A stretch of 6,852 bases of DNA, from positions 26,720-33,571 of the forward strand of contig PKXB01000056.1 of the NCBI GenBank assembly GCA_003133345.1. Direction: 5' to 3'. Origin of the DNA: Hyphomicrobiales bacterium. GTDB taxonomy: Bacteria > Pseudomonadota > Alphaproteobacteria > Rhizobiales > Xanthobacteraceae. A program made the position numbers and the translations under genes. Shown here in pieces: positions 1-5,797 of this stretch (the stretch's first letter is position 1; each line of letters opens with the position of its first letter). The notes beneath the pieces are model-generated. The model made no database searches. It had not been told where the DNA came from and was given only the letters and a program-made list of their open reading frames with translations.

Positions 1-59
1 TCGAATCGGAACCGCGGTTCGAAGGCCGGCAGATGGTGATGCTGCTGGCGCCGCGCTAA
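1..59 (+). CDS. infC: Translation initiation factor IF-3, C-terminal end (partial)
   Basis: This is the 3' end of a gene that begins outside the window. Read from base 3, the codons give ESEPRFEGRQMVMLLAPR and then TAA at 57-59. The EPRFEGRQMVMLLAPR ending matches what I know of the C-terminal domain of alphaproteobacterial IF3, which binds the 30S subunit and controls start-codon and initiator tRNA selection. The location supports the call: infC commonly sits next to rpmI-rplT in bacteria, and those genes follow on the same strand about 780 bases later. Here a strong terminator and an oppositely oriented gene separate them, so infC is probably not co-transcribed with rpmI. Only 18 residues are visible, so the assignment relies on the tail motif plus synteny. 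Confidence 0.85.
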   Translation, partial: ESEPRFEGRQMVMLLAPR

Positions 60-82
60 CCCATAGCGCTGACGCAGCTAAC

Positions 83-117
83 GCGCCGCTCGCGAAAAAC
101 GAGCGGCGCTTTTATTT
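83..117 (+). terminator. Intrinsic terminator of infC
   Basis: A perfect 10-bp stem pairs GCGCCGCTCG (83-92) with CGAGCGGCGC (100-109) around the 7-base loop CGAAAAA. TTTTATTT (110-117) follows directly. The stem begins 23 bases after the infC stop, as expected for a rho-independent terminator. On the minus strand the stem is not followed by a T-tract, so efficient termination is expected only for plus-strand transcripts. The stop codon of the minus-strand gene (112-114) lies inside the T-tract. Confidence 0.9.
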
Positions 118-510
118 CGCTTCAAGCAAACTCGATCGCCGCTCGGCTTCCCAGTGACCAGCGCAAGTGCCGCTCGAGCCAACGCCGTGCCAAGTGCCGG
201 TCCCGGAGTTGTCCGACAGACGACCTGTGCCGTTGGCGCCCTTTTCGCCGACTTTGATGCTGACCTTGATCGCGCCATCCGGCGCGACCGTGCCGGCCAA
301 GTTTATCGCGGCGGCGCTCTGATAGCTGACCTGGCCGTTCGCGACCCTCACATTGTAGCGATAGCCGCGGTCGCAAGTGCCCTTTTCCGTGACAATCAGC
401 ACACTCCAGTTGCCGTCTTGGATCGCGGCAAACGCGGCATGGGGCTGGCCGGCGATCGCCGCGCCAGCAAGTAACGCGGCTAAGATCACCGAATTCTTGA
501 TGCATTGCAT
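112..510 (-). CDS. Small exported protein of unknown function
   Basis: I do not recognise a function. From the ATG at 510-508 the product is 132 residues. An in-frame start at 564 would add 18 residues, but the 508-510 ATG is preferred: AGGGAG lies 9 bases upstream (520-525) and the protein then opens with a classic signal peptide. That signal has a short basic start (MQCIKN), a hydrophobic run at about residues 7-21, and a likely cleavage site after AFA at about 28. The mature part of about 100 residues is rich in Gly, Ser, Thr and Val and has no further membrane segment. It starts with a GNWSVLIVTEKGTCDRGY stretch and ends with GTCAGHWEAERR. Its only cysteines, C46 and C116, could form a disulfide in the periplasm. 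I associate this small-domain pattern with uncharacterised Bradyrhizobium-type secreted proteins, from memory. C3 is not in a lipobox. The gene is monocistronic and opposes both neighbours. Confidence 0.78.
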   Translation of the reverse strand: MQCIKNSVILAALLAGAAIAGQPHAAFAAIQDGNWSVLIVTEKGTCDRGYRYNVRVANGQVSYQSAAAINLAGTVAPDGAIKVSIKVGEKGANGTGRLSDNSGTGTWHGVGSSGTCAGHWEAERRSSLLEAK

Positions 511-575
511 GACGACGAGCTCCCTGTCGGCGGCGGCTTTGGTCTCATTTCGCGGCCATCCCAACCGGAGAAAGC

Positions 576-592
576 TGACGAAAATAGCGTCA
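576..592. promoter_or_regulatory. Possible operator-like inverted repeat upstream of the exported-protein gene
   Basis: TGACG (576-580) and CGTCA (588-592) form a 5-bp inverted repeat around AAAATAG. Read on the minus strand it begins with TTGACG, which resembles a sigma-70 -35 hexamer, but no good -10 hexamer follows at 16-18 bases. It could be a regulator site for the minus-strand gene, whose start codon is about 66 bases downstream. The arms are short and chance occurrence is quite possible. Confidence 0.2.
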
Positions 593-656
593 ATTTGAGG
601 CGCAAATAACAGCCAAATGCCTAAACACCAGGTTAACGGCCTCGCCTAACGCGCGG

Positions 657-685
657 TTGCAAGGTCCTGCCGCCTCTGCCATAAC
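657..685 (+). promoter_or_regulatory. Candidate sigma-70-type promoter for the rpmI operon
   Basis: TTGCAA (657-662) and CATAAC (680-685) are separated by exactly 17 bases. Each hexamer matches 4 of 6 positions of the housekeeping consensus. Transcription would start near 692 and give a leader of about 145 bases before rpmI. Some promoter is needed here, because infC ends in a strong terminator and the intervening gene is on the other strand. The match itself is modest and other start sites in 600-790 are possible. Confidence 0.35.
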
Positions 686-704
686 GCCGCCCTCTCGCCG
701 CCCG

Positions 705-738
705 GCTGGTTAGGGCTGCCGTGGCGGCGATTAACAGC
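705..738 (+). promoter_or_regulatory. Leader hairpin 1 upstream of rpmI
   Basis: GCTG (705-708) and TTA (710-712) pair with TAA (732-734) and CAGC (735-738), leaving G709 bulged. Inside, GCCG (718-721) pairs with CGGC (725-728) around TGG. There is no T-tract after it, so it is not an intrinsic terminator. If transcription starts near 692, this is the first structure in the leader. The function is inferred only from its position. Confidence 0.3.
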
Positions 739-793
739 TCAATTCCGAGCACCCGCTCAAAGACCATCGTCTTATCGAGCACATCCCGGCCGA

Positions 794-811
794 GTGGGCT
801 TTCGGGCCCGC
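794..811 (+). promoter_or_regulatory. UUCG-capped hairpin just upstream of the rpmI ribosome binding site
   Basis: GTGGGCT (794-800) can pair with GGCCCGC (805-811) around TTCG, giving a 7-bp stem with two G-U pairs and a UUCG loop. It ends 13 bases before the Shine-Dalgarno sequence AGGAGA (825-830). No T-run follows, so it is not a terminator. It could affect ribosome access or be part of a ribosomal-protein binding leader. Autoregulation by L20 through leader RNA is established for gammaproteobacteria and Firmicutes, but I cannot show homology to those leaders here. Confidence 0.35.
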
Positions 812-835
812 CGTCGCGCCGATCAGGAGAGCCAA

Positions 836-1036
836 ATGCCCAAGCTGAAGACTAAATCGGGCGCCAAAAAGCGCTTCAAGATCACCGCGACCGGCAAGGT
901 AAAATTCCAGCAGTCCGGCAAACGTCACGGCATGATCAAGCGGACCACCCAGCAGATCCGCGACCATCGCGGCACCAAGGTGCTGTTCAAGACCGACGGC
1001 GACAACATCAAAAAATACTTTCTGCCGAACGGCTGA
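836..1036 (+). CDS. rpmI: 50S ribosomal protein L35 (bL35)
   Basis: The 66-residue product is a small, very basic protein of the large ribosomal subunit, close to the usual length of about 65. It begins [20 protein letters not shown], the diagnostic start of bL35, and carries a conserved-looking basic middle (KRHGMIKR) before ending KKYFLPNG. The start at 836 is set by the family N-terminus and by AGGAGA at 825-830, five bases upstream. An upstream in-frame GTG at 794 would add 14 unrelated residues and is rejected. The gene is followed 73 bases later by rplT, the usual partner. It is probably first in the rpmI-rplT-pheS-pheT transcript, behind a leader of up to about 145 bases that contains two hairpins. 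Confidence 0.97.
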   Translation: MPKLKTKSGAKKRFKITATGKVKFQQSGKRHGMIKRTTQQIRDHRGTKVLFKTDGDNIKKYFLPNG

Positions 1037-1109
1037 TTGGTTTTTCCGGCCGCTGTAACGCGGCCCTTGTCCCCGTCGAGAATTCGCACCCACTGCAAGG
1101 AGTTTTCCC

Positions 1110-1469
1110 ATGTCCCGCGTCAAGCGTGGCGTCACCTCACACGCCAAGCACAAGAAAGTCCTCAAGGCCGCCAAGGGCTATTACGGCCGCCGCAAGAACA
1201 CGATCCGCATCGCCAAGCAGGCGGTCGAGAAGGCCGGCCAATACGCCTTCCGCGACCGCAAGCGGCGCAAGCGCACGTTCCGCGCGCTATGGATTCAGCG
1301 CCTGAACGCCGCGGTGCGGCCGTTCGGCCTCAACTACAGCCGCTTCATCGCCGGCCTCGCCAAGTCCGGCATGGTGGTCGACCGCAAGGTGCTGTCCGAT
1401 CTCGCCATCCGCGAGCCGGCGGCGTTCCAGGCGATCGTGGAAAAGGCCAAGGCCGCGCTGCCGGCGTAA
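1110..1469 (+). CDS. rplT: 50S ribosomal protein L20 (bL20)
   Basis: The 119-residue product has the standard length and look of bL20, an early-assembly protein that binds 23S rRNA in the large subunit. It begins [19 protein letters not shown] and continues through [16 protein letters not shown] very basic helical segment (about residues 50-57, RKRRKRTF) leads into the globular C-terminal domain with [20 protein letters not shown]. That C-terminal domain is the part known to bind rRNA and, in several bacteria, its own operon leader. The start is supported by AAGGAG at 1097-1102, seven bases upstream of the ATG. It follows rpmI and precedes pheS by 148 bases, most of which is occupied by a palindromic repeat. 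Nothing in the protein looks degenerate. Confidence 0.97.
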   Translation: MSRVKRGVTSHAKHKKVLKAAKGYYGRRKNTIRIAKQAVEKAGQYAFRDRKRRKRTFRALWIQRLNAAVRPFGLNYSRFIAGLAKSGMVVDRKVLSDLAIREPAAFQAIVEKAKAALPA

Positions 1470-1496
1470 GACGAATGTGAGCACCGCCTATCCGGT

Positions 1497-1586
1497 GTCA
1501 TGCGCGGGCTTGACCCGCGCATCCCGCTTAGGGATGCAAGGCGGTGCCCCTTGAATCGGGATGGCCGGGACAAGCCCGGCCATGAC
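1497..1586. repeat. Interspersed palindromic element between rplT and pheS
   Basis: Two 29-base arms (1497-1525 and 1558-1586) are near-perfect reverse complements. Each arm also folds on itself: ATGCGCGGG/CCCGCGCAT around CTTGA (1500-1522), and ATGGCCGGG/CCCGGCCAT around ACAAG (1561-1583). The arms differ where CG replaces GC on both sides of the stem, so each hairpin stays fully paired. A third inverted pair, GCATCCC/GGGATGC (1519-1537), lies inside. Translating the plus strand gives MRGLDPRIPLRD and then DGRDKPGHD, a spurious protein signature I know from many Rhizobiales genomes, which supports a dispersed repeat family. No T-tract follows, so it is not a classic terminator. It carries no transposase, so it is REP- or MITE-like at most. 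Within the operon it could stabilise or process mRNA between the ribosomal and synthetase cistrons. Confidence 0.85.
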
Positions 1587-1617
1587 CGGCTAGAACGCTG
1601 GTCGCCGGGGAAAGCCC

Positions 1618-2700
1618 ATGTCCGATATCGCGCAACAGGAAAACGACCTACTTATCGCCATCGCTTCGGCCAAGGACGAAGCGGGGCTGGAAGCTGTGCG
1701 CGTGGCGGCGCTGGGAAAAAGCGGCTCGGTGTCGGCGCTGCTCAAGACGCTCGGCGCCATGACGCCGGACCAGCGCAAGGTGCAGGGTCCGGCGATCAAC
1801 GGATTGAAGGATCGCGTCACCGCCGCTATCGCTGCTGCCAAGGACGCACTTGGCGCCGCCACGCTCGATGCCAGGCTCAGGACCGAGACCGTCGACGTCA
1901 CGCTGCCGGTGCGCGACGCGCCCGTCGAGGCCGGCCGCGTGCATCCGATCAGCCAGGTGACCGACGAGCTCACCGCCATCTTCGCCGACATGGGCTTCGC
2001 GGTGGCGGAAGGTCCCGACATCGAGACCGACGACTACAACTTCACCAAGCTGAATTTCCCGGAAGGCCATCCGGCGCGGGAGATGCACGACACGTTCTAT
2101 TTCTCGCCCAAGCCCGACGGCTCGCGGCTGTTGCTGCGCACGCACACTTCGCCGGTGCAGGTGCGCACTATGCTGACGCAGAAGCCGCCGATCCGCGTCA
2201 TCATTCCCGGCCGCACCTATCGCAGCGACAGCGACCAGACCCACACCCCGATGTTCCACCAGGTCGAGGGCCTGGTGATCGACAAGGGCTCGCATCTCGG
2301 CCACTTGAAATGGATCCTGGAAGAATTCTGCAAGGCGTTCTTCGAGGTCGACAGCGTGAAGATGCGCTTCCGCCCGTCGTTCTTCCCGTTCACCGAGCCG
2401 TCGCTGGAAGTCGACATCCAGTGCAAGCGCGACAAGGGTGAAATTCGCTTCGGCGAAGGCGAGGACTGGCTGGAGATTCTCGGCTGCGGCATGGTGCACC
2501 CGAATGTTTTGCGCAATTGCGGGCTCGACCCGGCGGAGTACCAGGGCTTCGCCTGGGGCTTAGGGATCGACCGCATCGCCATGCTGAAATACGGCATGAA
2601 CGACCTGCGCGCGTTCTTCGAGGCCGACGTGCGCTGGCTCGCGCATTATGGTTTTCGGCCGCTCGACTTCCCGACGCTGGCGGGGGGATTGAGCCCGTGA
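1618..2700 (+). CDS. pheS: Phenylalanine--tRNA ligase alpha subunit
   Basis: The 360-residue product is the catalytic subunit of the cytoplasmic alpha2-beta2 phenylalanyl-tRNA synthetase, which charges tRNA-Phe using ATP. The N-terminal 85 or so residues are the helical tRNA-contacting arm. The class II core follows: HPISQ (109-113) in the motif 1 region, THTSPVQ (175-181) and GRTYRSD...FHQVEGL (198-219) around motif 2, FTEPSLEVD (258-266), [10 protein letters not shown] (289-298), and [18 protein letters not shown] (310-327) as motif 3. A312 aligns with E. coli A294, the residue known to set the size of the Phe pocket, so ordinary specificity is expected. The length exceeds the 327 residues of E. 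coli PheS, partly through a C-terminal tail after residue 342. The start at 1618 fits the family N-terminus; the Shine-Dalgarno (GGGGAA, 1607-1612) is weak. There is no Phe-rich leader peptide upstream of the kind that attenuates E. coli pheST. The stop overlaps the pheT start. Confidence 0.97.
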   Translation: MSDIAQQENDLLIAIASAKDEAGLEAVRVAALGKSGSVSALLKTLGAMTPDQRKVQGPAINGLKDRVTAAIAAAKDALGAATLDARLRTETVDVTLPVRDAPVEAGRVHPISQVTDELTAIFADMGFAVAEGPDIETDDYNFTKLNFPEGHPAREMHDTFYFSPKPDGSRLLLRTHTSPVQVRTMLTQKPPIRVIIPGRTYRSDSDQTHTPMFHQVEGLVIDKGSHLGHLKWILEEFCKAFFEVDSVKMRFRPSFFPFTEPSLEVDIQCKRDKGEIRFGEGEDWLEILGCGMVHPNVLRNCGLDPAEYQGFAWGLGIDRIAMLKYGMNDLRAFFEADVRWLAHYGFRPLDFPTLAGGLSP

Positions 2701-5126
2701 AATTCACCCTGCCCTGGCTCAAGGAGCATCTCGACACCGACGAGCAGCTCACCGCGATCGTGGACAAGCTCACCATGATCGGGCTCGAGGTCGAGAACGT
2801 CGAGGACAAAGCGAGCCTGCTCAAGCCGTTCGTCATCGCCTCGGTCATTTCCGCCGAGAAGCACCCGAACGCGGATCGCCTGCGCGTCTGCATGGTAGAC
2901 ATCGGCCAAGTCGCGAAAGGTGACAAGCCCATTCAAGTCGTGTGCGGCGCGCCCAATGCGCACGCCGGCATGAAGGGCGTGTTCTCGGCGCCCGGCACCT
3001 TTATCCCGGGCAAGAACATCACGCTCACGGTCGGCACCATCCGCGGCGTGGAAAGCCGCGGCATGCTGTGCTCGGCGGCCGAGCTGATGATTTCCGACGA
3101 TCACGACGGCATCATCGAACTGCCCGCCGATGCGCCGGTCGGAAAATCTTACGCCGAATGGGCGGCGTTGAGCGATCCGGTGATCGAGATCAATCTCACG
3201 CCCAACCGGCCGGATTGTACCGGGGTCAACGGCATCGCGCGCGATCTCGGCGCCACCTCCATCGGCACCTTCAAAGACCGCCCGCCGAAGCCGGTCAAGG
3301 GCACGTTCCCCTGCCCGGTCAAGGTCACGTTCGATTTCGGCGCCACGCCCTCGCTCTGTCCGGCCTTCGGCCTGCGCCTGGTCAAGGGCGTCAAGAACGG
3401 CCCCTCGCCCGACTGGCTGCAAAAGCGGCTTACTGCGATTGGTCTGCGCCCGATCAACGCGCTGGTCGACATCACCAACTTCATCACCTACGACCGCGGC
3501 CGCCCGCTGCATGTGTTCGACGCCGCCAAGGTGCATGGCCATCTCACCGTCCGGCGCGCCCGCAACGGCGAGACGCTGCTGGCGCTCGACGGCAAGAGCT
3601 ACACGCTCGATCAGGGCATGTGCGTGATCGCCGACGAGAAGGGCGTCGAATCGCTCGCCGGCATAATGGGCGGCGAGGCCACCGGCTGCTCGCAGACCAC
3701 TACCGACGTGCTGATCGAATCGGCGCTGTGGGACGAGATCAACATCGCGCAGACCGGGCGCAGGCTCGCCATCAATTCCGACGCGCGCTACCGCTTCGAG
3801 CGCGGCGTCGATCCAGCATTCATGTTGCCCGGCCTCGAGCTCGCCACCCAGATGGTGCTCGATCATTGCGGCGGCACGCCGTCGGAGATCGTGGTGGCCG
3901 GCGACCCGACGCCGAAGGAAACCATCGTCGATTTTCCCATGAATGAATTACAGCGGCTGGCCGGTTTCAAGCTACCGCTTGCCGACGTGCGCCGCGTGCT
4001 GGAGAAGCTCGGCTTCTTCGCCGCGGGCCAGAACGATCGCGTGAAAATCGCGGTGCCGTCGTGGCGGCCGGACGTGCATGGCCGCGCCGACATCGTCGAG
4101 GAACTGGTACGCATCGTCGGCGTCGATCAAGTGCCCTCGACGCCATTCCCGCGTGGCGAGCACGCACGCAAACCCGTGCTCACGCCGATCCAGAACCGCA
4201 CCCGCAAGGCCAAGCGCGCGCTGGCCGCGCGCGCCATGATGGAGGCCGTCACCTGGTCATTCGTGGGCAAACGCGAGGCCGAGCTGTTCGGCGGCGGCGG
4301 CCCAGCTTTGGCATTGGCCAATCCGATCGCGGCCGAGCTCTCCGATATGCGGCCGAGCCTCATTCCCGGGCTGGTGATGGCGGCGCAGCGCAATGCCGAC
4401 CGCGGCAGCGCCGACGTGGCGCTGTTCGAGGTCGGGCAAATCTTCAAGGGCGACGAGCCCGAGGATCAGCTCACGGCCGCCACTGGCCTGCGCCGCGCGC
4501 TCGCCAAGGCCGTCGGCATCGGCCGCCACTGGTCGAGCAAGGCGGCGCCGGTCGACGCCTTCGACGCCAAGGCCGACGCCTTCGCGGTGCTGGCGGCTGC
4601 CGGCGCGCCGATGCAGGCCTTACAGGTGGTGCCCGGCGCCCCGGCCTGGTTCCATCCCGGCCGCAGCGGCACCATCCAGATCGGCCCGCAGAACGTGCTC
4701 GGCGCTTTCGGCGAGTTGCATCCGCGCGCGCTGGCAGCGCTCAAGGCCGACGGGCCGCTGGTGGCGTTCGAAGTGATCCTGGAGAAAATCCCCGAGCCCA
4801 AAGCAAAGGCCACGCGGGCCAAGCTCCTGCTCGAATTGTCGCCGTTCCAGCCGGTCGAACGCGATTTCGCCTTCGTGGTGGAGAATGCCGTGAAGGCCGC
4901 CGACATCGTGCGCGCCGCGCAGAGCGTCGACCGCAAGCTGATCGTCAACGTTACTGTGTTCGACGTCTACGAAGGCAAGGGCGTCGACTCCGGCAAGAAG
5001 TCGATTGCCATCGCCGTGACCATGCAGCCGCGCGAGAAGACCATGACCGACGCCGAGATCGACGCGCTGGCCGCAAAGATCGTCGCCGAGGTCGCCAAGA
5101 AAACCGGCGGCGTACTGCGCGCCTAG
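2697..5126 (+). CDS. pheT: Phenylalanine--tRNA ligase beta subunit
   Basis: The 809-residue product is the large subunit of phenylalanyl-tRNA synthetase, which supplies tRNA recognition and editing. In order it shows an EMAP-II-like tRNA-binding domain (about 40-150, with [10 protein letters not shown] and [15 protein letters not shown]), the B3/B4 editing domain (about 213-390, with ALVDITNF and [10 protein letters not shown]), a B5 domain (about 405-478, with [20 protein letters not shown]), the catalytically inactive synthetase-like core (about 490-695, with [26 protein letters not shown] and FGELHP), and an FDX-ACB anticodon-binding domain (about 715-808, with [12 protein letters not shown] and FDVYEGKG). 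The start is the GTG at 2697, giving [14 protein letters not shown], which matches the family N-terminus. It overlaps the pheS stop as GTGA, which implies translational coupling and matched subunit supply. GGGGGGA at 2682-2688 may serve as ribosome binding site. The stop TAG lies within a CTAG that is also the stop of the opposing gene. Confidence 0.97.
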   Translation: MKFTLPWLKEHLDTDEQLTAIVDKLTMIGLEVENVEDKASLLKPFVIASVISAEKHPNADRLRVCMVDIGQVAKGDKPIQVVCGAPNAHAGMKGVFSAPGTFIPGKNITLTVGTIRGVESRGMLCSAAELMISDDHDGIIELPADAPVGKSYAEWAALSDPVIEINLTPNRPDCTGVNGIARDLGATSIGTFKDRPPKPVKGTFPCPVKVTFDFGATPSLCPAFGLRLVKGVKNGPSPDWLQKRLTAIGLRPINALVDITNFITYDRGRPLHVFDAAKVHGHLTVRRARNGETLLALDGKSYTLDQGMCVIADEKGVESLAGIMGGEATGCSQTTTDVLIESALWDEINIAQTGRRLAINSDARYRFERGVDPAFMLPGLELATQMVLDHCGGTPSEIVVAGDPTPKETIVDFPMNELQRLAGFKLPLADVRRVLEKLGFFAAGQNDRVKIAVPSWRPDVHGRADIVEELVRIVGVDQVPSTPFPRGEHARKPVLTPIQNRTRKAKRALAARAMMEAVTWSFVGKREAELFGGGGPALALANPIAAELSDMRPSLIPGLVMAAQRNADRGSADVALFEVGQIFKGDEPEDQLTAATGLRRALAKAVGIGRHWSSKAAPVDAFDAKADAFAVLAAAGAPMQALQVVPGAPAWFHPGRSGTIQIGPQNVLGAFGELHPRALAALKADGPLVAFEVILEKIPEPKAKATRAKLLLELSPFQPVERDFAFVVENAVKAADIVRAAQSVDRKLIVNVTVFDVYEGKGVDSGKKSIAIAVTMQPREKTMTDAEIDALAAKIVAEVAKKTGGVLRA

Positions 5127-5797
5127 CCCAGCACTAAATCCGCAAAGGCAAACCCGTCGCGCTCGACCGTTTCGCCGACGCTGACTGGAATTTTGCGCGC
5201 CAGCATCGGCCCGGCCGATACGAAAGTGTGGAATTCGCCGTTTTCGCCGCAGGGATCGCTGCCGGCGGGCAGCGCGCCGATCAACGCAACATCGAAGCGG
5301 CGGCCGGCGAACGAGGCCGGCAGTTTCTTCAAGTCGACGACAGCGAGATGGGCATCGACGCCGGCCTCGATCATGTCGCTCGCTAGCCGCCCGGTCGGCA
5401 ATCCCCACAATGGAAAGACCGGCGCAATGCCGGTGCCGGCGAGATTTTTCTCGCGATAGGCGCGCACGTCCTCCAGGTAGAGATCGCCGTAAATAATATG
5501 CGTGACGCCGCGCGCCTTGGCGTCCCGCATCGCCGCGGCCATTTCGCGCTCATAGACCTCGTTCGGACAGGGATACGGGATGCGCACGACCACCGCCGGC
5601 AGGCCGGCGGCATCGAGCTGCGCGCGCAGCAATTCCTCGCGCACGCCATGCATGCTGACGCGGGCGAAGGTGTCGGTGACCGTCGTCAAGGCGCCGACGA
5701 TGTTGAATTCGGCCTGGCGGCGCACCTCGTGCAGCGCCCAGGCGCTGTCCTTGCCGCTCGACCAGGCGATCAGCGCTTGCGGGCGTGGCTTTTCCAT
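5123..5797 (-). CDS. DUF71/Dph6-like PP-loop ATP-binding protein
   Basis: The 224-residue product belongs to the DUF71 (COG2102) family of adenine-nucleotide alpha hydrolases. The PP-loop SSGKDS (13-18) binds ATP. Further hallmarks are [12 protein letters not shown] (49-60), [15 protein letters not shown] (104-118), FPLWG (128-132) and [13 protein letters not shown] (181-193), which is nearly the Dph6 signature. In eukaryotes and archaea Dph6 uses ATP and ammonia to finish diphthamide on elongation factor 2. Bacteria lack diphthamide, so the name diphthine-ammonia ligase should not be transferred. A B12-salvage role has been proposed for one bacterial DUF71 group, but no cobalamin gene is visible here. 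The likely chemistry is adenylation and amidation of an unknown acid. The ATG at 5797 is preferred over an adjacent TTG at 5800, because GAGGA then lies six bases upstream. It overlaps the upstream oxidase stop (TGATG), so the two genes are probably coupled. Confidence 0.9.
   Translation of the reverse strand: MEKPRPQALIAWSSGKDSAWALHEVRRQAEFNIVGALTTVTDTFARVSMHGVREELLRAQLDAAGLPAVVVRIPYPCPNEVYEREMAAAMRDAKARGVTHIIYGDLYLEDVRAYREKNLAGTGIAPVFPLWGLPTGRLASDMIEAGVDAHLAVVDLKKLPASFAGRRFDVALIGALPAGSDPCGENGEFHTFVSAGPMLARKIPVSVGETVERDGFAFADLVLG

Larger units (their letters stand above)
511..835. other. Divergent intergenic region upstream of rpmI
   Basis: No convincing gene lies in this 325-base stretch between the minus-strand exported-protein gene and rpmI. 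It holds the ribosome binding site of the minus-strand gene (CTCCCT on the plus strand, 520-525), an imperfect operator-like inverted repeat at 576-592, a candidate plus-strand promoter at 657-685 and two hairpins (705-738 and 794-811) that would lie in the rpmI leader RNA. From base 690 up to the rpmI start there is no ATG on the plus strand, which argues against a leader peptide. There is no visible intrinsic terminator. The short in-frame extension upstream of rpmI (GTG at 794) falls within a hairpin and is not a plausible start. Confidence 0.7.

Noticed and set aside
794..835. Extended rpmI start at the GTG at 794
   Set aside because: It would add 14 residues not found in bL35 and would begin inside a hairpin. 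The ATG at 836 has a good Shine-Dalgarno and the conserved MPKLKTKSG start.
731..1174. Minus-strand frame of 147 codons opposite rpmI
   Set aside because: It is antisense to rpmI and its leader and has no recognisable domain. The family match of L35 on the other strand is decisive.
1497..1586. Phe-responsive attenuator or intrinsic terminator ahead of pheS
   Set aside because: The hairpins have no following T-tract, and no upstream reading frame is rich in phenylalanine. The element is better explained as a dispersed palindromic repeat.
1500..2441. Plus-strand frame of 313 codons starting in the palindromic repeat
   Set aside because: It begins with the translated repeat and then runs through pheS in the wrong frame, so it is a false gene and not a fusion.
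1648..2499. Long minus-strand open frame (283 codons) opposite pheS
   Set aside because: It lies fully antisense to pheS, whose protein matches its family end to end. High GC content gives long stop-free shadow frames, and the translation is His/Arg/Ala-rich with no recognisable motif.
2646..3866. Minus-strand open frame of 406 codons opposite pheT
   Set aside because: It is antisense to a complete, well-conserved pheT. Composition (Arg, Asp, Gly, Ala) is that of a shadow frame, and there is no credible ribosome binding site or domain.
2942..3946. Plus-strand frame of 334 codons inside pheT
   Set aside because: It is out of frame within pheT and is very rich in Arg, His and Pro, as expected from reading third codon positions of a GC-rich gene.
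4061..5137. Plus-strand frame of 358 codons overlapping the end of pheT
   Set aside because: It is an arginine-rich off-frame reading of pheT and is incompatible with the intact synthetase domains there.
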